A stretch of 64,000 nt of DNA from Channa striata (GCA_033026295.1 JAUPFM010000107.1:44894-108893); one strand, 5' to 3'; shown: positions 1 through 14,163, counted from the first letter of the stretch. Notes: generated by a model from the sequence alone, not told the origin. Numbers and translations: made by a program.

Positions 1-787
1 CAAGCATCCTCTTATGCTCGCAATCGCCTTTTCTCAGCGAGAAATGCTGTTTTGAAGCAGAGCTTGTATTGATCAATTTCTGCACCAAAGTCAAATAAAA
101 CTGTGTCTGCCTTCTTATTTAGCCTAAATCCAGTCAGCAGAACATAAAAACAAGCTTCTGGGATGTTTCCTTAAAATTCAGTAAAATATGTAATTCAAGC
201 ATCCTTTTATGCTCGCAATCGCCTTTTCTCAGCGAGAAATGCTGTTTTGAAGCCTAGCTTGTATTGAACAATTTCTGCACCAAACTCAAATAAAACTGTG
301 TCTGCCTTCTTATTTAGCCTAAATCCACTCAGGAGAGACTGAAAATAAGCTTGTGGGATGTTTCCTTAAAAGACAGTAAATGCATGTAAATCAAGCATCC
401 TTTTATGCTCATAATCGCCTTTTCTCAGCGAGAAATGCTGTTTTGAAGCAAAAGCTTGTATTGAACAATTTCTGCACCAAAGTCAAATAAAACTGTGTCT
501 GCCTTCTTATTTAGCCTAAATCCACTCAGGAGAGACTGAAAATAAGCTTGTGGGATTTTTCCTTAAAAGACAGTAAATGCATGTAATTCAAGCATCCTTT
601 TATGCTCGTAATCGCCTTTTCTCAGCGAGAAAATGATGTTTTGAAGCAGAGCTTGTATTGAACAATTTCTGCACCAAACTCAAATAAAACTGTGTCTGCC
701 TTCTTATTTAGCCTAAATCCACTCAGGAGAGACTGAAAATAAGCTTGTGGGATGTTTCCTTAAAAGACAGTAAATGCATGTAATTCA

Positions 788-830
788 AGCATCCTTTTAT
801 GCTCATAATCGCCTTTTCTCAGCGAGAAAA
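788..830 (+). repeat. Representative hypervariable junction with flanking dyads
   Basis: This is one example of a structure present in every monomer. AGCAT (788-792), a 6-base loop and ATGCT (799-803) form a 5-bp dyad. The variable bases CAT (804-806) follow. Next comes conserved AATCGCC (807-813), then TTTTCTC (814-820), AGC and GAGAAAA (824-830), a perfect 7-bp dyad with a 3-base loop. Other monomers have different bases at the 804-806 position: CGC, CGT, CTT, C alone, T alone, CACTT, ACTT, CGCTT, CATG and others. In the commonest form, CTCGC can also pair with the GCGAG of the second dyad. Any link between these dyads and the variability is inference. Confidence 0.9.
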
Positions 831-2039
831 TGCTGTTTTGAAGCCAAGCTTGTATTGAACAATTTCTGCCCAAACTCAAATAAAACTGTGTCTGCCTTCT
901 TATTTAGCCTAAATCCAGTCAGCAGAACATGAAAACAAGCTTGTGGGATGTTTCCTTAAAAGACAGTAAATGCATGTAATTCAAGCATCCTTTTATGCTC
1001 ATAATCGCCTTTTCTCAGCGAGAAATGCTGTTTTGAAGCCAAGCTTGTATTGAACAATTTCTGCCCAAACTCAAATAAAACTGTGTCTGCCTTCTTATTT
1101 AGCCTAAATCCAGTCAGCAGAACATAAAAAAAACAAGCTTGTGGGATGTTTCCTTAAAAGACAGTAAATGCATGTAATTCAAGCATCCTTTTATGCTCGT
1201 AATCGCCTTTTCTCAGCGAGAAATGCTGTTTTGAAGCAAAGCTTGTATTGAACAATTTCTGCCCAAACTCAAATAAAACTGTGTCTGCCTTCTTATTTAG
1301 CCTAAATCCACTCAGGAGAGACTGAAAATAAGCTTGTGGGATGTTTCCTTAAAAGACAGTAAATGCATGTAAATCAAGCATCCTTTTATGCTCGCAATCG
1401 CCTTTTCTCAGCGAGAAAATGCTGTTTTGAAGCCAAGCTTGTATTGAACAATTTCTGCACTAAAGTCAAATAAAACTGTGTCTGCCTTCTTATTTAGCCT
1501 AAATCCAGTCAGCAGAACTTAAAAATAAGCTTGTGGGATGTTTCCTTAAAAAACAGTAAATGCATGTAATTCAAGCATCCTTTTATGTTCGCAATCGCTT
1601 TTTCTCAGCGAGAACTGTTTTTTTGAAACCAAGCTTGTATTGAACAATTTCTGCACCAAAGTCAAATAAAACTGTGTCTGCCTTCTTATTTAGCCTAAAT
1701 CCAGTCAGCAGAACATAAAAATAAGCTTGTGGGATGTTTCCTTAAAAGACAGTAAATGCATGTAATTCAAGCATCCTTTTATGCTCGCAATCGCCTTTTC
1801 TCAGCGAGAAATGCTGTTTTGAAGCCTAGCTTGTATTGAACAATTTCTGCACCAAAGTCAAATAAAACTGTGTCTGCCTTCTTATTTAGCTTAAATCCAG
1901 TCAGCAGAACATAAAAACAAGCTTCTGGGATGTTTCCTTAAAATTCAGTAAATATATGTAATTCAAGCTTCTTTTTATGCTCGCAATCGCCTTTTCTCAG
2001 CGAGAAAATGCTGTTTTGAAGCAGAGCTTGTATTGAACA

Positions 2040-4770
2040 ATTTCTGCACCAAAGTCAAATAAAACTGTGTCTGCCTTCTTATTTAGCCTAAATCCAGTCA
2101 GCAGAACATAAAAATAAGCTTGTGGGATGTTTCCTTAAAAGACAGTAAATGCATGTAATTCAAGCATCCTTTCATGCTCGTAATCGCCTTTTCTCAGCGA
2201 GAAATGCTGTTTTGAAGCAGAGCTTGTATTGAACAATTTCTGCACCAAAGTCAAATAAAACTGTGTCTGCCTTCTTATTTAGCCTAAATCCACTCAGGAG
2301 AGACTGAAAATAAGCTTGTGGGATGTTTCCTTAAAAGACAGTAAATATATGTAATTCAAGCATCCTTTTATGCTCGCAATCGCCTTTTCTCAGCGAGAAA
2401 TGCTGTTTTGAAGCCAAGCTTGTATTGAACAATTTCTGCACCAAAGTCAAATAAAACTGTGTCTGCCTTCTTATTTAGCCTAAATCCAGTCAGCAGAACA
2501 TAAAAACAAGCTTGTGGGATGTTTCCTTAAAAGACAGTAAATGCATGTAATTCAAGCTTCTTTTTTTGCTCATAATCGCCTTTTCTCAGCGAGAAAATGC
2601 TGTTTTGAAGCCAAGCTTGTATTGAACAATTTCTGCACCAAAGTCAAATAAAACTGTGTCTGCCTCCTTTTTAGCCTAAATCCAGTCAGCAGAACATAAA
2701 AACAAGCTTCTGGGATGTTTCCTTAAAATTCAGTAAATGCATGTAATTCAAGCATCCTTTTATGCTCATAATCGCCTTTTCTCAGCGAGAAAATGATGTT
2801 TTGAAGCAGAGCTTGTATTGAACAATTTCTGCACCAAACTCAAATAAAACTGTGTCTGCCTTCTTATTTAGCCTAAATCCACTCAGGAGAGACTGAAAAT
2901 AAGCTTGTGGGATGTTTCCTTAAAAGACAGTAAATGCATGTAATTCAAGCATCCTCTTATGCTCTTAATCGCCTTTTCTCAGCGAGAAATGCTGTTTAGA
3001 AGCAGAGCTTGTATTGAACAATTTCTGCACCAAAGTCAAATAAAACTGTGTCTGCCTTCTTATTTAGCCTAAATCCAGTCAGCAGAACATAAAAACAAGC
3101 TTCTGGGATGTTTCCTTAAAATTCAGTAAATATATGTAATTCAAGCATCCTTTTATGCTCTTAATCGCCTTTTCTCAGCGAGAAATGCTGTTTTGAAGCC
3201 AAGCTTGTATTGAACAATTTCTGCACCAAAGTCAAATAAAACTGTGTCTGCCTTCTTATTTAGCCGAAATCCAGTCAGCAGAACATAAAAATAATTTTGT
3301 GGGATGTTTCCTTAAAAGACAGTAAATGCATGTAATTCAAGCATCCTCTTATGCTCGCAATCGCCTTTTCTCAGCGAGAAAATGCTGTTTTGAAGCCAAG
3401 CTTGTATTGAACAATTTCTGCACCAAAGTCAAATAAAACTGTGTCTGCCTTCTTATTTAGCCTAAATCCAGTCAGCAGAACATAAAAATAAGCTTGTGGG
3501 ATGTTTCCTTAAAAGACAGTAAATGCATGTAATTCAAGCATCCTTTCATGCTCGCAATCGCCTTTTCTCAGCGAGAAATGCTGTTTTGAAGCAGAGCTTG
3601 TATTGAACAATTTCTGCACCAAAGTCAAATAAAACTGTGTCTGCCTTCTTATTTAGCCTAAATCCACTCAGGAGAGACTGAAAATAAGCTTGTGGGATGT
3701 TTCCTTAAAAGACAGTAAATATATGTAATTCAAGCATCCTTTTATGCTCGCAATCGCCTTTTCTCAGCGAGAAATGCTGTTTTGAAGCCAAGCTTGTATT
3801 GAACAATTTCTGCACCAAAGTCAAATAAAACTGTGTCTGCCTTCTTATTTAGCCTAAATCCAGTCAGCAGAACATAAAAACAAGCTTGTGGGATGTTTCC
3901 TTAAAAGACAGTAAATGCATGTAATTCAAGCTTCTTTTTTTTTCGCAATCGCCTTTTCTCAGCGAGAAAATGCTGTTTTGAAGCCAAGCTTGTATTGAAC
4001 AATTTCTGCACCAAAGTCAAATAAAACTGTGTCTGCCTCCTTTTTAGCCTAAATCCAGTCAGCAGAACATAAAAACAAGCTTCTGGGATGTTTCCTTAAA
4101 ATTCAGTAAATGCATGTAATTCAAGCATCCTTTTATGCTCGTAATCGCCTTTTCTCAGCGAGAAAATGATGTTTTGAAGCAGAGCTTGTATTGAACAATT
4201 TCTGCACCAAACTCAAATAAAACTGTGTCTGCCTTCTTATTTAGCCTAAATCCACTCAGGAGAGACTGAAAATAAGCTTGTGGGATGTTTCCTTAAAAGA
4301 CAGTAAATGCATGTAATTCAAGCATCCTCTTATGCTCTTAATCGCCTTTTCTCAGCGAGAAATGCTGTTTAGAAGCAGAGCTTGTATTGAACAATTTCTG
4401 CACCAAAGTCAAATAAAACTGTGTCTGCCTTCTTATTTAGCCTAAATCCAGTCAGCAGAACATAAATACAAGCTTCTGGGATGTTTCCTTAAAATTCAGT
4501 AAATATATGTAATTCAAGCATCCTTTTATGCTCGCAATCGCCTTTTCTCAGCGAGAAATGCTGTTTTGAAGCCAAGCTTGTATTGAACAATTTCTGCACC
4601 AAAGTCAAATAAAACTGTGTCTGCCTTCTTATTTAGCCTAAATCCAGTCAGCAGAACATAAAAATAAGTTTGTGGGATGTTTCCTTAAAAGACAGTAAAT
4701 GCATGTAATTCAAACATCCTCTTATGCTCGCAATCGCCTTTTCTCAGCGAGAAAATGCTGTTTTGAAGCA
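2040..4770 (+). repeat. Tandem segmental duplication, 7 monomers, ~1.37-kb offset
   Basis: Private variants recur about 1,374 bp apart: CATCCTTTCATGC (2,163 and 3,537), a CAAGCTTC plus long T-run (2,553 and 3,927), GCCTCCTTTTTAGCC (2,662 and 4,035 approx.) and GCTGTTTAGAAGC (2,991 and 4,364). Copy one is about 2,040-3,413 and copy two about 3,414-4,770. At the hypervariable junction the copies read CGT/CGC, CGC/CGC, CAT/CGC, CAT/CGT, CTT/CTT, CTT/CGC and CGC/CGC, so four of seven differ. Confidence 0.85.
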
Positions 4771-7700
4771 AAAGCTTGTATTGAACAATTTCTGCACCAA
4801 AGTCAAATAAAACTGTGTCTGCCTTCTTATTTAGCCTAAATCCAGTCAGCAGAACATAAAAACAAGCTTCTGGGATGTTTCCTTAAAATTCAGTAAATAT
4901 ATGTAATTCAAGCATCCTTTCATGTTACTGTTTAATCGCCTTTTCTCAGCGAGAAAAGGCTGTTTTGAAACCAATCTTGTATTGAACAATTTCTGCACCA
5001 AAGTCAAATAAAACTGTGTCTGCCTTCTTATTTAGCCTAAATCCAGTCAGCAGAACATAAAAATAAGTTTGTGGGATGTTTCCTTAAAAGACAGTAAATG
5101 CATGTAAATCAAGCATCTTTTTATGCTCGCAATCGCCTTTTCTCAGCGAGAAATGCTGTTTTGAAGCAAAAGCTTGTATTGAACAATTTCTGCACCAAAG
5201 TCAAATAAAACTGTGTCTGCCTTCTTATTTAGCCTAAATCCAGTCAGCAGAACATAAAAATATGCTTGTGGGATGTTTCCTTAAAAGACAGTAAATGCAT
5301 GTAATTCAAGCATCCTTTTATGCTCGCAATCGCCTTTTCTCAGCGAGAAAATGCTGTTTTGAAGCCAAGCTTGTATTGAACAATTTCTGCACCAAACTCA
5401 AATAAAACTGTGTCTGCCTTCTTATTTAGCCTAAATCCAGTCAGCAGAACATAAAAATAAGTTTGTGGGATGTTTCCTTAAAAGACAGTAAATGCATGTA
5501 ATTCAAGCATCCTCTTATGCTCGCAATCGCCTTTTCTCAGCGAGAAATGCTGTTTTGAAGCAGAGCTTGTATTGAACAATTTCTGCACCAAAGTCAAATA
5601 AAACTGTGTCTGCCTTCTTATTTAGCCTAAATCCAGTCAGCAGAACATAAAAACAAGCTTCTGGGATGTTTCCTTAAAATTCAGTAAATATATGTAATTC
5701 AAGCATCCTTTTATGCTCGCAATCGCCTTTTCTCAGCGAGAAATGCTGTTTTGAAGCCTAGCTTGTATTGAACAATTTCTGCACCAAACTCAAATAAAAC
5801 TGTGTCTGCCTTCTTATTTAGCCTAAATCCACTCAGGAGAGACTGAAAATAAGCTTGTGGGATGTTTCCTTAAAAGACAGTAAATGCATGTAAATCAAGC
5901 ATCCTTTTATGCTCATAATCGCCTTTTCTCAGCGAGAAATGCTGTTTTGAAGCAAAAGCTTGTATTGAACAATTTCTGCACCAAAGTCAAATAAAACTGT
6001 GTCTGCCTTCTTATTTAGCCTAAATCCAGTCAGCAGAACATAAAAACAAGCTTCTGGGATGTTTCCTTAAAATTCAGTAAATGCATGTAATTCAAGCATC
6101 CTTTTATGCTCACTTAATCGCCTTTTCTCAGCGAGAAAATGATGTTTTGAAGCAGAGCTTGTATTGAACAATTTCTGCACCAAACTCAAATAAAACTATG
6201 TCTGCCTTCTTATTTAGCCTAAATCCACTCAGGAGAGACTGAAAATAAGCTTGTGGGATGTTTCCTTAAAAGACAGTAAATGCATGTAATTCAAGCATCC
6301 TTTTATGCTCATAATCGCCTTTTCTCAGCGAGAAAATGCTGTTTTGAAGCCAAGCTTGTATTGAACAATTTCTGCACCAAAGTCAAATAAAACTGTGTCT
6401 GCCTTCTTATTTAGCCTAAATCCAGTCAGCAGAACATAAAAACAAGCTTGTGGGATGTTTCCTTAAAATTCAGTAAATATATGTAATTCAAGCATCCTCT
6501 TATGCTCAGAATCGCCTTTTCTCAGCGAGAAATGCTGTTTTGAAGCCAAGCTTGTATTGAACAATTTCTGCACCAAAGTCAAATAAAACTGTGTCTGCCT
6601 TCTTATTTAGCTTAAATCCAGTCAGCAGAACATAAAAACAAGCTTCTGGGATGTTTCCTTAAAATTCAGTAAATATATGTAATTCAAGCATCCTTTTATG
6701 CTCGTAATCGCCTTTTCTCAGCGAGAAATGCTGTTTTGAAGCAGAGCTTGTATTGAACAATTTCTGCACCAAACTCAAATAAAACTGTGTCTGCCTTCTT
6801 ATTTAGCCTAAATCCACTCAGGAGAGACTGAAAATAAGCTTGTGGGATGTTTCCTTAAAAGACAGTAAATGCATGTAAATCAAGCATCTTTTATGCTCGC
6901 AATCGCCTTTTCTCAGCGAGAAATGCTGTTTTGAAGCAAAAGCTTGTATTGAACAATTTCTGCACCAAAGTCAAATAAAACTGTGTCTGCCTTCTTATTT
7001 AGCCTAAATCCACTCAGGAGAGACTGAAAATAAGCTTGTGGGATGTTTCCTTAAAAGACAGTAAATGCATGTAATTCAACATCCTCTTATGCTCGCAACG
7101 CCTTTTCTCAGCGAGAAATGCTGTTTTTAAGCAGAGGTTGTATTGAACAATTTCTGCACCAAAGTCAAATAAAACTGTGTCTGCCTTCTTATTTAGCCTA
7201 AATCCACTCAGGAGAGACTGAAAATAAGCTTGTGGGATGTTTCCTAAAAGACAGTAAATGCATGTAAATCAAGCATCCTTTTATGCTCATAATCGCCTTT
7301 TCTCAGCGAGAAATGCTGTTTTGAAGCAAAGCTTGTATTGAACAATTTCTGCACCAAAGTCAAATAAAACTGTGTCTGCCTTCTTATTTAGCCTAAATCC
7401 AGTCAGCAGAACATAAAAACAAGCTTGTGGATGTTTCCTAAAAGACAGTAAATGCATGTAAATCAAGCATCTTTTTATGCTCATAATCGCCTTTTCTCAG
7501 CGAGAAATGCTGTTTTGAAGCAAAAGCTTGTATTGAACAATTTCTGCACCAAAGTCAAATAAAACTGTGTCTGCCTTCTTATTTAGCCTAAATCCAGTCA
7601 GCAGAACATAAAAATATGCTTGTGGGATGTTTCCTTAAAAGACAGTAAATGCATGTAATTCAAGCATCCTTTTATGCTCTTAATCGCCTTTTCTCAGCGA

Positions 7701-10604
7701 GAAATGCTGTTTTGAAGCCAAGCTTGTATTGAACAATTTCTGCACCAAAGTCAAATAAAACTGTGTCTGCCTTCTTATTTAGCCTAAATCCAGTCAGCAG
7801 AACATAAAAACAAGCTTGTGGGATGTTTCCTTAAAAGACAGTAAATGCATGTAAATCAAGCATCTTTTTATGCTCATAATCGCCTTTTCTCAGCGAGAAA
7901 TGCTGTTTTGAAGCAAAAGCTTGTATTGAACAATTTCTGCACCAAAGTCAAATAAAACTGTGTCTGCCTTCTTATTTAGCCTAAATCCAGTCAGCAGAAC
8001 ATAAAAATATGCTTGTGGGATGTTTCCTTAAAAGACAGTAAATGCATGTAATTCAAGCATCCTTTTATGCTTTAATCGCCTTTTCTCAGCGAGAAAATGC
8101 TGTTTTAAAGCCAAGCTTGTATTGAACAATTTCTGCACCAAACTCAAATAAAACTGTGTCTGCCTTCTTATTTAGCCTAAATCCAGTCAGCAGAACATAA
8201 AAATAAGTTTGTGGGATGTTTCCTTAAAAGACAGTAAATGCATGTAATTCAAGCATCCTCTTATGCTCGCTAATCGCCTTTTCTCAGCGAGAAATGCTGT
8301 TTTGAAGCAGAGCTTGTATTGAACAATTTCTGCACCAAAGTCAAATAAAACTGTGTCTGCCTTCTTATTTAGCCTAAATCCAGTCAGCAGAACATAAAAA
8401 CAAGCTTCTGGGATGTTTCCTTAAAATTCAGTAAATATATGTAATTCAAGCATCCTTTTATGCTTTAATCGCCTTTTCTCAGCGAGAAATGCTGTTTTGA
8501 AGCCTAGCTTGTATTGAACAATTTCTGCACCAAACTCAAATAAAACTGTGTCTGCCTTCTTATTTAGCCTAAATCCACTCAGGAGAGACTGAAAATAAGC
8601 TTGTGGGATGTTTCCTTAAAAGACAGTAAATGCATGTAAATCAAGCATCCTTTTATGCTCGCAATCGCCTTTTCTCAGCGAGAAATGCTGTTTTGAAGCA
8701 AAAGCTTGTATTGAACAATTTCTGCACCAAAGTCAAATAAAACTGTGTCTGCCTTCTTATTTAGCCTAAATCCAGTCAGCAGAACATAAAAACAAGCTTC
8801 TGGGATGTTTCCTTAAAATTCAGTAAATGCATGTAATTCAAGCATCCTTTTATGCTCATAATCGCCTTTTCTCAGCGAGAAAATGATGTTTTGAAGCCTA
8901 GCTTGTATTGAACAATTTCTGCACCAAAATCAAATAAAACTGTGTCTGCCTTCTTATTTAGCCTAAATCCACTCAGGAGAGACTGAAAATAAGCTTGTGG
9001 ATGTTTCCTTAAAAGACAGTAAATGCATGTAATTCAAGCATCCTTTTATGCTCACTTAATCGCCTTTTCTCAGCGAGAAATGCTGTTTTGAAGCAAAAGC
9101 TTGTATTGAACAATTTCTGCACCAAAGTCAAATAAAACTGTGTCTGCCTTCTTATTTAGCCTAAATCCAGTCAGCAGAACATAAAAACAAGCTTCTGGGA
9201 TGTTTCCTTAAAATTCAGTAAATGCATGTAATTCAAGCATCCTTTTATGCTCATAATCGCCTTTTCTCAGCGAGAAAATGATGTTTTGAAGCAGAGCTTG
9301 TATTGAACAATTTCTGCACCAAACTCAAATAAAACTGTGTCTGCCTTCTTATTTAGCCTAAATCCACTCAGGAGAGACTGAAAATAAGCTTGTGGGATGT
9401 TTACTTAAAAGACAGTAAATGCATGTAATTCAAGCATCCTTTTATGCTCATAATCGCCTTTTCTCAGCGAGAAAATGCTGTTTTGAAGCCAAGCTTGTAT
9501 TGAACAATTTCTGCACCAAATTCAAATAAAACTGTGTCTGCCTTCTTATTTAGCCTAAATCCAGTCAGCAGAAAATAAAAATAAGCTTGTGGGATGTTTC
9601 CTTAAAAGACAGTAAATGCACGTAATTCAAGCATCCTTTTATGCTCGCAATCGCCTTTTCTCAGCGAGAAATGCTGTTTTGAAGCCAAGCTTGTATTGAA
9701 CAATTTCTGCACCAAAGTCAAATAAAACTGTGTCTGCCTTCTTATTTAGCCTAAATCCAGTCAGCAGAACATAAAAACAAGCTTCTGGGATGTTTCCTTA
9801 AAATTCAGTAAATATATGTAATTCAAGCATCCTTTTATGCTCGCAATCGCCTTTTCTCAGCGAGAAATGCTGTTTTGAAGCCAAGCTTGTATTGAACAAT
9901 TTCTGCACCAAAGTCAAATAAAACTGTGTCTGCCTTCTTATTTAGCCTAAATCCACTCAGGAGAGACTGAAAATAAGCTTGTGGGATGTTTCCTTAAAAG
10001 ACAGTAAATGCATGTAAATCAAGCATCTTTTTATGCTCGCAATCGCCTTTTCTCAGCGAGAAATGCTGTTTTGAAGAAAAAACTTGTATTGAACAATTTC
10101 TGCACCAAACTCAAATAAAACTGTGTCTGCCTTCTTATTTAGCCTAAATCCAGTCAGCAGAACATAAAAATAAGTTTGTGGGATGTTTCCTTAAAAGACA
10201 GTAAATGCATGTAATTCAAGCATCCTCTTATGCTCATAATCGCCTTTTCTCAGCGAGAAATGCTGTTTTGAAGCAGAGCTTGTATTGAACAATTTCTGCA
10301 CCAAAGTCAAATAAAACTGTGTCTGCCTTCTTATTTAGCCTAAATCCAGTCAGCAGAACATAAAAACAAGCTTCTGGGATGTTTCCTTAAAAGACAGTAA
10401 ATGCATGTAATTCAAGCATCCTTTTATGCTCATAATCGCCTTTTCTCAGCGAGAAAATGCTGTTTTGAAGCCAAGCTTGTATTGAACAATTTCTGCACCA
10501 AATTCAAATAAAACTGTGTCTGCCTTCTTATTTAGCCTAAATCCAGTCAGCAGAACATAAAAATAAGTTTGTGGGATGTTTCCTTAAAAGACAGTAAATG
10601 CATG

Positions 10605-12195
10605 TAATTCAAGCATCCTCTTATGCTCGCAATCGCCTTTTCTCAGCGAGAAATGCTGTTTTGAAGCAGAGCTTGTATTGAACAATTTCTGCACCAAAGT
10701 CAAATAAAACTGTGTCTGCCTTCTTATTTAGCCTAAATCCAGTCAGCAGAACATAAAAACAAGCTTCTGGGATGTTTCCTTAAAATTCAGTAAATATATG
10801 TAATTCAAGCATCCTTTTATGCTACTTAATCGCCTTTTCTCAGCGAGAAATGCTGTTTTGAAGCCAAGCTTGTATTGAACAATTTCTGCACCAAAGTCAA
10901 ATAAAACTGTGTCTGCCTTCTTATTTAGCCTAAATCCAGTCAGCAGAACATAAAAACAAGCTTGTGGGATGTTTCCTTAAAAGACAGTAAATGCATGTAA
11001 ATCAAGCATCTTTTATGCTCATAATCGCCTTTTCTCAGCGAGAAATGCTGTTTTGAAGCAAAAGCTTGTATTGAACAATTTCTGCACCAAAGTCAAATAA
11101 AACTGTGTCTGCCTTCTTATTTAGCCTAAATCCAGTCAGCAGAACATAAAAATATGCTTGTGGATGTTTCCTTAAAAGACAGTAAATGCATGTAATTCAA
11201 GCATCCTTTTATGCTGCAATCGCCTTTTCTCAGCGAGAAAATGCTGTTTTGAAGCCAAGCTTGTATTGAACAATTTCTGCACCAAACTCAAATAAAACTG
11301 TGTCTGCCTTCTTATTTAGCCTAAATCCAGTCAGCAGAACATAAAAATAAGTTTGTGGGATGTTTCCTTAAAAGACAGTAAATGCATGTAATTCAAGCAT
11401 CCTCTTATGCTCGCAATCGCCTTTTCTCAGCGAGAAATGCTGTTTTGAAGCAGAGCTTGTATTGAACAATTTCTGCACCAAAGTCAAATAAAACTGTGTC
11501 TGCCTTCTTATTTAGCCTAAATCCAGTCAGCAGAACATAAAAACAAGCTTCTGGGATGTTTCCTTAAAATTCAGTAAATATATGTAATTCAAGCATCCTT
11601 TTATGCTCGCTTAATCGCCTTTTCTCAGCGAGAAATGCTGTTTTGAAGCCTAGCTTGTATTGAACAATTTCTGCACCAAACTCAAATAAAACTGTGTCTG
11701 CCTTCTTATTTAGCCTAAATCCACTCAGGAGAGACTGAAAATAAGCTTGTGGGATGTTTCCTTAAAAGACAGTAAATGCATGTAAATCAAGCATCCTTTT
11801 ATGCTCATAATCGCCTTTTCTCAGCGAGAAATGCTGTTTTGAAGCAAAAGCTTGTATTGAACAATTTCTGCACCAAAGTCAAATAAAACTGTGTCTGCCT
11901 TCTTATTTAGCCTAAATCCAGTCAGCAGAACATAAAAACAAGCTTCTGGGATGTTTCCTTAAAATTCAGTAAATGCATGTAATTCAAGCATCCTTTTATG
12001 CTCATAATCGCCTTTTCTCAGCGAGAAAATGATGTTTTGAAGCAGAGCTTGTATTGAACAATTTCTGCACCAAACTCAAATAAAACTGTGTCTGCCTTCT
12101 TATTTAGCCTAAATCCACTCAGGAGAGACTGAAAATAAGCTTGTGGGATGTTTCCTTAAAAGACAGTAAATGCATGTAATTCAAGCATCCTTTTA
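10605..12195 (+). repeat. Eight-monomer higher-order block (A-E-F-G-A-B-C-D)
   Basis: Monomers can be typed by linked variants. A: CCTCTTATG, GAAGCAGAGC, AAGCTTCTGGG, ATATATG. B: GAAGCCTAGC, CAAACTC, CACTCAGGAG. C: GAAGCAAAAGC, AAGCTTCTGGG, GCATGTAATTC. D: GAAAATGATG. E: GAAGCCAAGC, ACAAGCTTGTGGG, GTAAATCAAG. F: GAAGCAAAAGC, AATATGCTTGTGG. G: GAAAATGCTG, CAAACTC, AATAAGTTTGTGG. Here the order is A, E, F, G, A, B, C, D. The same order recurs near 15,520, 18,470 and 21,410, and a shortened version starts near 13,370. Spacing between recurrences is irregular (about 2.2-2.95 kb), so the HOR is imperfect and reshaped by unequal exchange. Confidence 0.75.
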
Positions 12196-13966
12196 TGCTC
12201 GCATAATCGCCTTTTCTCAGCGAGAAATGCTGTTTTGAAGCCAAGCTTGTATTGAACAATTTCTGCACCAAAGTCAAATAAAACTGTGTCTGCCTTCTTA
12301 TTTAGCCTAAATCCAGTCAGCAGAACATAAAAACAAGCTTGTGGGATGTTTCCTTAAAAGACAGTAAATGCATGTAAATCAAGCATCTTTTTATGCTCGC
12401 AATCGCCTTTTCTCAGCGAGAAATGCTGTTTTGAAGCAAAAGCTTGTATTGAACAATTTCTGCACCAAAGTCAAATAAAACTGTGTCTGCCTTCTTATTT
12501 AGCCTAAATCCAGTCAGCAGAACATAAAAACAAGCTTCTGGGATGTTTCCTTAAAATTCAGTAAATATATGTAATTCAAGCATCCTTTTATGCTCGCAAT
12601 CGCCTTTTCTCAGCGAAATGCTGTTTTGAAGCCAAGCTTGTATTGAACAATTTCTGCACCAAAGTCAAATAAAACTGTGTCTGCCTTCTTATTTAGCCTA
12701 AATCCACTCAGGAGAGACTGAAAATAAGCTTGTGGGATGTTTCCTTAAAAGACAGTAAATGCATGTAAATCAAGCATCTTTTATGCTCGCAATCGCCTTT
12801 TCTCAGCGAGAAATGCTGTTTTGAAGCAAAAGCTTGTATTGAACAATTTCTGCACCAAACTCAAATAAAACTGTGTCTGCCTTCTTATTTAGCCTAAATC
12901 CAGTCAGCAGAACATAAAAATAAGTTTGTGGGATGTTTCCTTAAAAGACAGTAAATGCATGTAATTCAAGCATCCTCTTATGCTCATAATCGCCTTTTCT
13001 CAGCGAGAAATGCTGTTTTGAAGCAGAGCTTGTATTGAACAATTTCTGCACCAAAGTCAAATAAAACTGTGTCTGCCTTCTTATTTAGCCTAAATCCAGT
13101 CAGCAGAACATAAAAACAAGCTTCTGGGATGTTTCCTTAAAAGACAGTAAATGCATGTAATTCAAGCATCCTTTTATGCTCGCAATCGCCTTTTCTCAGC
13201 GAGAAAATGCTGTTTTGAAGCCAAGCTTGTATTGAACAATTTCTGCACCAAATTCAAATAAAACTGTGTCTGCCTTCTTATTTAGCCTAAATCCAGTCAG
13301 CAGAACATAAAAATAAGTTTGTGGGATGTTTCCTTAAAAGACAGTAAATGCATGTAATTCAAGCATCCTCTTATGCTCATAATCGCCTTTTCTCAGCGAG
13401 AAATGCTGTTTTGAAGCAGAGCTTGTATTGAACAATTTCTGCACCAAAGTCAAATAAAACTGTGTCTGCCTTCTTATTTAGCCTAAATCCAGTCAGCAGA
13501 ACATAAAAACAAGCTTCTGGGATGTTTCCTTAAAATTCAGTAAATATATGTAATTCAAGCATCCTTTTATGCTCGTAATCGCCTTTTCTCAGCGAGAAAT
13601 GCTGTTTTGAAGCCAAGCTTGTATTGAACAATTTCTGCACCAAAGTCAAATAAAACTGTGTCTGCCTTCTTATTTAGCCTAAATCCAGTCAGCAGAACAT
13701 AAAAACAAGCTTGTGGGATGTTTCCTTAAAAGACAGTAAATGCATGTAAATCAAGCATCTTTTTATGCTCATAATCGCCTTTTCTCAGCGAGAAATGCTG
13801 TTTTGAAGCAAAAGCTTGTATTGAACAATTTCTGCACCAAAGTCAAATAAAACTGTGTCTGCCTTCTTATTTAGCCTAAATCCAGTCAGCAGAACATAAA
13901 AATATGCTTGTGGGATGTTTCCTTAAAAGACAGTAAATGCATGTAATTCAAGCATCCTTTTATGCT

Positions 13967-14163
13967 CGTAATCGCCTTTTCTCAGCGAGAAAATGCTGTT
14001 TTGAAGCCAAGCTTGTATTGAACAATTTCTGCACCAAACTCAAATAAAACTGTGTCTGCCTTCTTATTTAGCCTAAATCCAGTCAGCAGAACATAAAAAC
14101 AAGCTTCTGGGATGTTTCCTTAAAATTCAGTAAATATATGTAATTCAAGCATCCTTTTATGCT
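13967..14163 (+). repeat. Hybrid monomer, type G head and type A tail
   Basis: The left half has GAAAATGCTG, GAAGCCAAGC and CAAACTC, as in type G. The right half has ACAAGCTTCTGGG and ATATATG, as in type A. In sister blocks (for example 11,210-11,600 and 16,115-16,510) a full G is followed by a full A and then B; here the hybrid passes directly to B. This is what an in-register unequal exchange deleting one ~196-bp unit would leave. Confidence 0.7.
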
